DNA of 64,000 nucleotides from Gnetum montanum (lineage: Eukaryota > Streptophyta > Gnetopsida > Gnetales > Gnetaceae), in the NCBI GenBank assembly GCA_015680685.1, contig MNCI01030540.1, forward strand, positions 197,203 to 261,202. The letters run 5' to 3'. The notes beneath the pieces were generated by a model. The model made no database searches. It was not told where the DNA came from and worked only from the letters and a program-made list of their open reading frames with translations. Below are positions 58,560 to 64,000 of the stretch, piece after piece. The translations under genes and the position numbers were made by a program. Every line of letters starts with the position of its first letter. Positions within the stretch are counted from its first letter, which is position 1.

Positions 58560-60830
58560 TTCTAGGTAGTGGTGTCTCCTCCTGTTGTAGTAGCTTTTGT
58601 AGTAATTGGGAAACTCAATCCTCCACATGGAAGTAATTGAGGATCATCAAATGCTTCTCTACATTCATTTGTGAATCATCAATGATTCAAGCTAGGTTGA
58701 CTAGATTGATAGTTATTGAGAAATTTCATGGAAATGATAACTTTAAAAACATTTTTTATTTGAACAAACTAGATAGTAAATAATTTATGTTCAACATTAA
58801 GTGCATTTATATTTTCTTTGAGCTTTTGGTACTTTGTCATCCTCTAGTTTCTCTATGATATCACATTGCTGAATGTACTAAGTTCAAAGAACTTTTAGTT
58901 CTTCTTATGCTATTTGCAACTTTTTCTTAATTTCATCATACAACTTGTTCGTATATTCAAATAAGGTAAAGGTAGTTTTAGCTTACTTCTCTACTTCATT
59001 TTTAGGATGACTAGTTGTCAACATGGTGAGATTAACATATATGAGGTTAATAAGCTTCATGTAATGCATCAGTTCATCTATATGTAGGTTCTTAGTCTTA
59101 ACTTTTGCTTGGTGGATTGCGAATAGACCATTAAAAATGTTCTTCTAGGTAGCATTAGCATTTTAATACAAAGTGCCATTGATGTGGGCCTTGGTTGCCT
59201 TAATCTCTTTCTCATTGATTTCCTTTTGGAAGCCTACTTGCTTCCTGTAATTTCATTTGAACATATTTTGTTTGGTGGCCTCATTTTTACAAGTCCCAAT
59301 TTTAATTATAGACCTTTGTTATAATGCATGGATCTTTTTCAAGGATAGGTTTTTGTTCTCTCTTACTAACCCCTTGATATCCACATCTGTCTTTCCATAT
59401 TACTTGTGAAGGTAACTTAGGTTATTTTCCAATTACTTCTTCTTAGCTACTTCTATCAACCTTTGATTCTCTACTACTAGTCCTTGGTTTTCTACCTCCA
59501 ACTTGATGATCTTATTTTGTAAGGCATAGGCCTTATCATCAATAGTTGAAGCATCCCATATGGCTTTCTCTCATTTAATCTCTAACTATTATTGCTTGGT
59601 GGTTAAGCATTAGACTTCCTTAGTTACAAAGTCATCAAGCAACTCTAGTTCTACAAACTAAGTTGGATCATATAGTTGAGCATGTAGTTGGACCACCTCA
59701 TCCTTAAACTATTGGATTTTTAATTTGCATGTTGTAGTAGGATCTTGATAAGAACCAACTTTTCCTTAGCCAAAATCAATTTCTATTGGACTGCTGTCAC
59801 ATTTTTAGTGACTTTGAAAATGTCTTAAATAGTTTGGCATGTTTGGAATAATAAGTCTAAAGAATCTTTGTGTTCAATTATGATAATTGATCCACTAGTT
59901 CTTCTAGCACTTTCAAGTTCTTGTATATCTTGAACACTAGTAAAATTAGAAATGGGAGCCACAGGAATGTTTGAAATAGTGCTCATTTTGCAACATCCTT
60001 TATAGTATTCTCTTAATCTTCATGGGGTATGATCAAAATTGTGACCCCATCACCTGATGTAAAGGTGACTTAAAATGCTATTACATTCCTAGATATTTAT
60101 GTAGCTTAGTCATTTCTTGTAGGTTGTACTAAAATTCTTCTAGATGTCAAGTCTCTGAAGACTTTAGGCTCATCAAATAATGCATCCAAATATTGTCAAA
60201 AGTCTATGTACCTCTAGCTTATAACTTGGGACATCTCCTACATGTGTCTCATTGCTGGATGATAGACCTTGGGATCTACTTTAAAGACATGAGTGTTTGG
60301 TCATTCATCATGCATTTCTATCATAGGTACACATTATGGAACTTTAGTGTTAATGATTGATTCCATCTAATATTTCTTTGTTAACACAAGCTTGATCATT
60401 TTTGCATATGATGCATTTAGAGATCTTTGAATCACATCATTTGTGCATTCAAGTATTCTCGCTCACTTGCAAAGCTTTCATAAGAGGCATGAAAATGAAA
60501 GTGTGGGCCAACCATTTTGTTTTTCCTCGAATCTCTATTAGATCTCTAGGAAAAGGAGGTATGCCATGTTAGCTAGGTACTTCCTGCTTAGTATAGCACT
60601 TCCCCTTGTGGCTTCTCCTTGCATGACCTACTATGATTGTTGACATTGTGGTGAAGGTTGGCTGACCTCTTGCTCTCTTTCTAGTTCCTCTACATGAGGT
60701 TGTTGCAGTTTATCTTAGCCTTGTCCTTATCCTCTACCTCTACTCCATTCTCCACGTGGCCTTTTCTCTTGGGGCTATGAGAGTCCTCCTACTTTAGGAA
60801 TGCATTTTGGTGTAATATGTAATTATCAAG
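58560..60830 (-). pseudogene. Minus-strand fragment of an Athila-like post-integrase ORF
   Basis: Read from 60830 to about 58560 the sequence follows the post-integrase ORFs of elements B and C. Opening words CTCATAGCCCCAAGAGAAAA match the start region, and CATTTTCATGCCTC...GCTTTGCAAG (near 60480) matches the SCLIKKLCK part of B. Then comes a long region with charged, coiled-coil-like codons, ending in a Q/P/T-rich stretch near 58580. Stops are frequent. It is a third, independent and oppositely oriented copy whose pol and LTRs are not visible. Confidence 0.5.
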
Positions 60831-62210
60831 GATCAATTATTAGTGTTTCATCATGCTTATCATGATTTTTGATCCTTCTTGATCCTTTGGTTTGACCAAA
60901 TATTCAAAAATATAATATTAGTAGTGATGGGTGATTATGGAATGTTATTTCTTATGCTCTAAAGTAACTAAGTTTTAAAATTATTAATTAAGTTCATTAT
61001 TTTTATTTTTAATTATTTTAATAAGCTCTAAGGATGGGTGTTAGAAATTTTTTTAAATTTGCTGCTAGTATCTTCCATAAAAAAGCTCAACTATAAAAGC
61101 TCACAGATTTTTAAATTACATTAAGAGGACTTATGGTTTGGAAGCTAAAGTTCTTTAAAGGTGTTGGGCTCCTGAAACAATAAAAAATTTCCTTTCATTT
61201 AGAAGAAATGTGAAAAATTCTATGGGAGACATGCCTATATATAAGTTTATATATATTCACAATCTCATAGCTATGACATCTTTAGTCCCTATGATATCAT
61301 AGCTACAATGTCAAGGGTTTGGAAAGCATGTGTTTACTTAATTCTTTTTTGGAAAAATTTTGCTATTTTTCTTATTTTTAGAGTATTATAAGGATTCTTG
61401 AGGCTTTTCGAATTAAAAGATGAGTCCAAACTATAAAGAAAATATTTAGAAATGATAAAAATACCATTTTATCAATATTGTATTACCCAATAATTAGAAG
61501 AGCTAAGAAGAATTATGAAGATTTTGGCAAGGTATAACACAAATTGGAAGAGGGGTTATAAGTTATAAGAATGCATGAATGGGAATCAGTTTCCCACAAT
61601 ATTTTGAAGTGTGTTGTATTAATATTTAGTCATGATTCACAAGGGTTATATAAGTGGATTTGCTTCAAAGTAGCCTCTTGTCCTTAATGTCCTTATATAA
61701 CCACTGCCATAAGTATCCATGGGCACTTGAGGAGTAAAATATGAAATATTTTCTAGGCCCAACACATACATGTACAATTATTGATGTTGGGACACTATAC
61801 TATGCTATACAAAATTATCAAATTCATAATCAAAATACGATAGCAGGGTCATCATGAAGTTAGAAAGGGCTTACAAAAGTATAGCATGAGGTAACTAATC
61901 ATGGTTACAATGGATCCCATGTATGAGGCATGATTAAATAATCAATCATACTTATTAGTTAAGAGTCTAAACTAAGTATAATTACTTTTAGTAGCATTGT
62001 ATTGCATAATTGAAGATCCACCATTATGAGATCAAGTAATCACCATGTTAAAAATAAAATCACTTAAGAAGGAGATATTGGAAATTGTACATTATAATTA
62101 TTCTAAATAATTAATTAGTCATTAAAAAACACAAGAATTATGTGGTTTCCCAACTTGGGTAGTTCATACTTGGAGGGTAGATTTCTTGCACACCTTTGGA
62201 CTTTGTTTCT
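60831..62210. other. AT-rich DNA without a recognised feature
   Basis: Possibly the non-coding part upstream of the minus-strand fragment. No hairpin of the GGTGTG...CACACC plan and no gene is seen. Confidence 0.4.
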
Positions 62211-62530
62211 CCAAAATGTGTTTTAAAGGACACCACAACCTCTACAAGATTTGAGCTCTACAATGAAGAGTTTTGTCACTGTAAAATATCTCAACCTTGT
62301 AATGTTTGAACAAGCTCAAAATATGGTTTAAAGGGCACCACACATTGTACAAGCTTTGAGCTCTGCTCCAAAGTGTTTCATCACAATGAAACCACTCAAC
62401 CCTGCAAGGTCTTAAAAAGCTCAAAATATGGTTTCAAGGATCCCACAACCTTTACAAAATTAAGCTTCACTTTGGAGTATTTTGACGCTGCAAAACCACT
62501 CAATCTTGCATGATCCTAACAAGCTCAATG
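62211..62530. repeat. Three-unit tandem repeat of about 105 bp
   Basis: Units begin near 62213, 62318 and 62422 with CAAAATATGGTTTAAAGG-type words and share CACCACAACC, TTTGAGCTCT, ACCACTCAACCTTGCA and CAAGCTC. There is no coding frame of note. Confidence 0.75.
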
Positions 62531-62887
62531 TAGGTGCCTTCTCACAAGAAGCACATAAACCCTAGAGAGCAACAAGAAGTAATGTAAAAAGCAAGGAAAG
62601 AATATAACTACAATTACAAGACCTTGCCATTGAGGCTCAATTTAAAATACAATTAACATACAACCAAGCAAATGATGTGACAATTTAGGACATGAGTACA
62701 AGAGAATATATATAACAATGATTACTTTGATATTCACAATTCTTGCATAATTTTGAAGAGTTTGAAGTCATCTTCTATCCTTGAAGTTTCAAAAAACATA
62801 TTGGAATTTGTGTAATGGCTATTCAAAGGCGAGTGTAAATGTCTTCTTTGAAATTGGGATGTCTCTTTGAATTCAACTTCAACTTTG

Positions 62888-62955
62888 AGGAGACATATCC
62901 TTTTAGAATGAGACATCTCTAGGAGGACATCTTCTTTCTAAAGGATATGTCTCCT
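62888..62955. repeat. Inverted repeat with 16 bp perfect arms
   Basis: AGGAGACATATCCTTT at 62888-62903 is the exact reverse complement of AAAGGATATGTCTCCT at 62940-62955; pairing continues as TAGAA/TTCTA with one extra T. The area 62840-63040 is also rich in GATGTCTTC/GAGACATC words. Confidence 0.7.
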
Positions 62956-63659
62956 ATTTTTGGGAGATGTCTTCCTGTGATTGACTTCCTCTCAATCAAG
63001 ATGCCTTCTATTCCTTAGAGATGTCTTCTTAACTTTTGAGCATTGGTTCCTAAGGCTTTCTCTTGTTGATTTAGCTTCCTCTTAATCTATGAAGCATCTT
63101 CATTTGACTCATAGCCTTTGTTTTTATCCATGCTTGTCCATGCTCTCATCTTACCCATGTAGTCTCCGCTTGGACATCTCTTTGTAGATCTCATTTCTAA
63201 AGTTCTCATTCATGCCCTACAACATCATCCCATTCCACAAACATTCTATTTTCTCCATTTTCCTTAAGGTTTGGGTATACCAAAATGTTAACAATCTTCT
63301 CCTTTTTGGTGATGTTTAAAAATTAAGAAAATGGATGAGTCAATAAACAATTGAAATAACAATAACCAATAAAAATATTAAGACATATAAATTCTAATGG
63401 TAGCCAAGGTTATAACTAGGATAATGGCTCTAAAGCTTAAGGCATAGGGTAGAGATCGCATAAAATCTAAAATGAAACTATACTTTGCAAAGGCAAAGCC
63501 TATCTTCATAATAATGCAACAAAACACATAATCATGATATAGAAGCATAAACTATTTGTTTAAGAACTACCCACACAAAATATCCATACAACCTATCCAC
63601 AATGCATACATCCATTGAAATATCCTCAATAGGTACAAAAACCACATATGTGCAAGTTC

Positions 63660-63683
63660 ACAAAAAAAAAAAAAAAAAAAAAA
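63660..63683 (+). repeat. Poly(A) microsatellite
   Basis: About 23 A in a row, flanked on both sides by related AAACCACAT words (63639 and 63680). It may mark an old insertion tail or just slippage. Confidence 0.7.
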
Positions 63684-63739
63684 ACCACATGTATACAACA
63701 CTGAAAATTGTCTTCTCTTTATTGGACATCATAAAAAAG

Positions 63740-63915
63740 GACTCTAATCATTGATCTTAGTTGCATCATCTGAATCCTCATTTGAAGTAGCTACAACTTG
63801 AGAAGGTTTGTAGGTATCCTTCTCATCATCATTGTTGCAGGTACTAACACTGGACACATTTTTCTCATTAGCATAATTTGAAGAAGGTGGTTTGACAGGA
63901 GCTCTCCATGGACAA
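63740..63915 (-). other. Possible C-terminal coding fragment
   Basis: On the minus strand a frame of about 55 codons reads LCPWRAPVKPPSSNY, then SSVSTCNNDDEKDTYKPSQV and NEDSDDATKIND before a stop near 63744. It is acidic and serine-rich, with stops upstream. The family is not recognised; it could be a gag or host-gene tail. Confidence 0.25.
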
Positions 63916-64000
63916 AGCTTCACTCAAAATCAAGATGACCCTTGTGGATCCAACTAGGATGGAGCTTATTGAGAGAATGAGGAAGCTTCCTTCCTCTGAT

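Noticed and set aside
63660-63683. Poly(A) run as the end of a retrogene or SINE
   Set aside because: No coding or SINE-like sequence lies directly upstream and no target duplication can be seen; simple slippage is enough.

Overview
The window looks like plant nuclear DNA from a large, repeat-rich genome. A gymnosperm is my best guess, from the very low gene density, the AT-rich sequence and the old, decayed Ty3/gypsy elements; this is inference, because no single sequence here fixes the species. I find only one host gene that looks functional, a two-exon 2-oxoglutarate/Fe(II)-dependent dioxygenase of flavanone 3-hydroxylase type at 630-1786 on the minus strand. A broken relative, only the N-terminal part, lies at 40439-40714, also on the minus strand. 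Nearly everything else is mobile or repetitive DNA.

Layout. 1-2000: SINE-like copy and the dioxygenase gene. 3180-5350: a long imperfect inverted repeat with arms of about 0.9 kb. 7030-9410: a tandem array with a unit of about 213 bp. 10860-19125: a 5'-truncated Athila-like LTR retrotransposon (element C). 20960-22420: a decayed ORF of unknown family. 23350-23660: a Ty1/copia gag fragment. 25930-40430: two tandem copies of a block made of a MULE transposase relic plus a six-unit array of about 259 bp. The second block is split by a 5.9 kb LTR retrotransposon without pol (element A, 30791-36687). 40430-44250: dioxygenase fragment, second SINE and a short complex repeat. 44250-45140: another array of about 213 bp. 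45480-57279: a full-length, decayed 11.8 kb Athila-like element (element B) with LTRs, tRNA-Asp type primer site, gag, pol and a post-integrase ORF. 58560-60830: a minus-strand fragment of the same post-integrase ORF. 60840-64000: low-information DNA with short repeats.

The three LTR elements belong to one superfamily. Their LTRs begin TGATGAG and end CTCATCA, they carry a G-rich polypurine tract before the 3' LTR, and the primer site (visible in A and B) matches tRNA-Asp. A and B have 5 bp target duplications with one mismatch each. A lacks pol and the post-integrase ORF but keeps gag, the LTRs and about 0.9 kb of non-coding sequence that lies between pol and the post-integrase ORF in B and C.

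The most interesting signal is in that retained non-coding block. It holds a hairpin with a fixed plan (GGTGTG, a seven-base stem, an A-rich loop, TTCAAAG, CACACC). It is present in all three elements, is doubled in C, and shows compensatory base changes between A and C. A second signal is a set of palindromic motifs near the start of each U3, with a related motif and a TATA-like site just upstream of the post-integrase ORF in C. That motif may be an internal promoter. The two single-N positions are both flanked by exact duplications of 41-44 bp and look like assembly joins, not biology.
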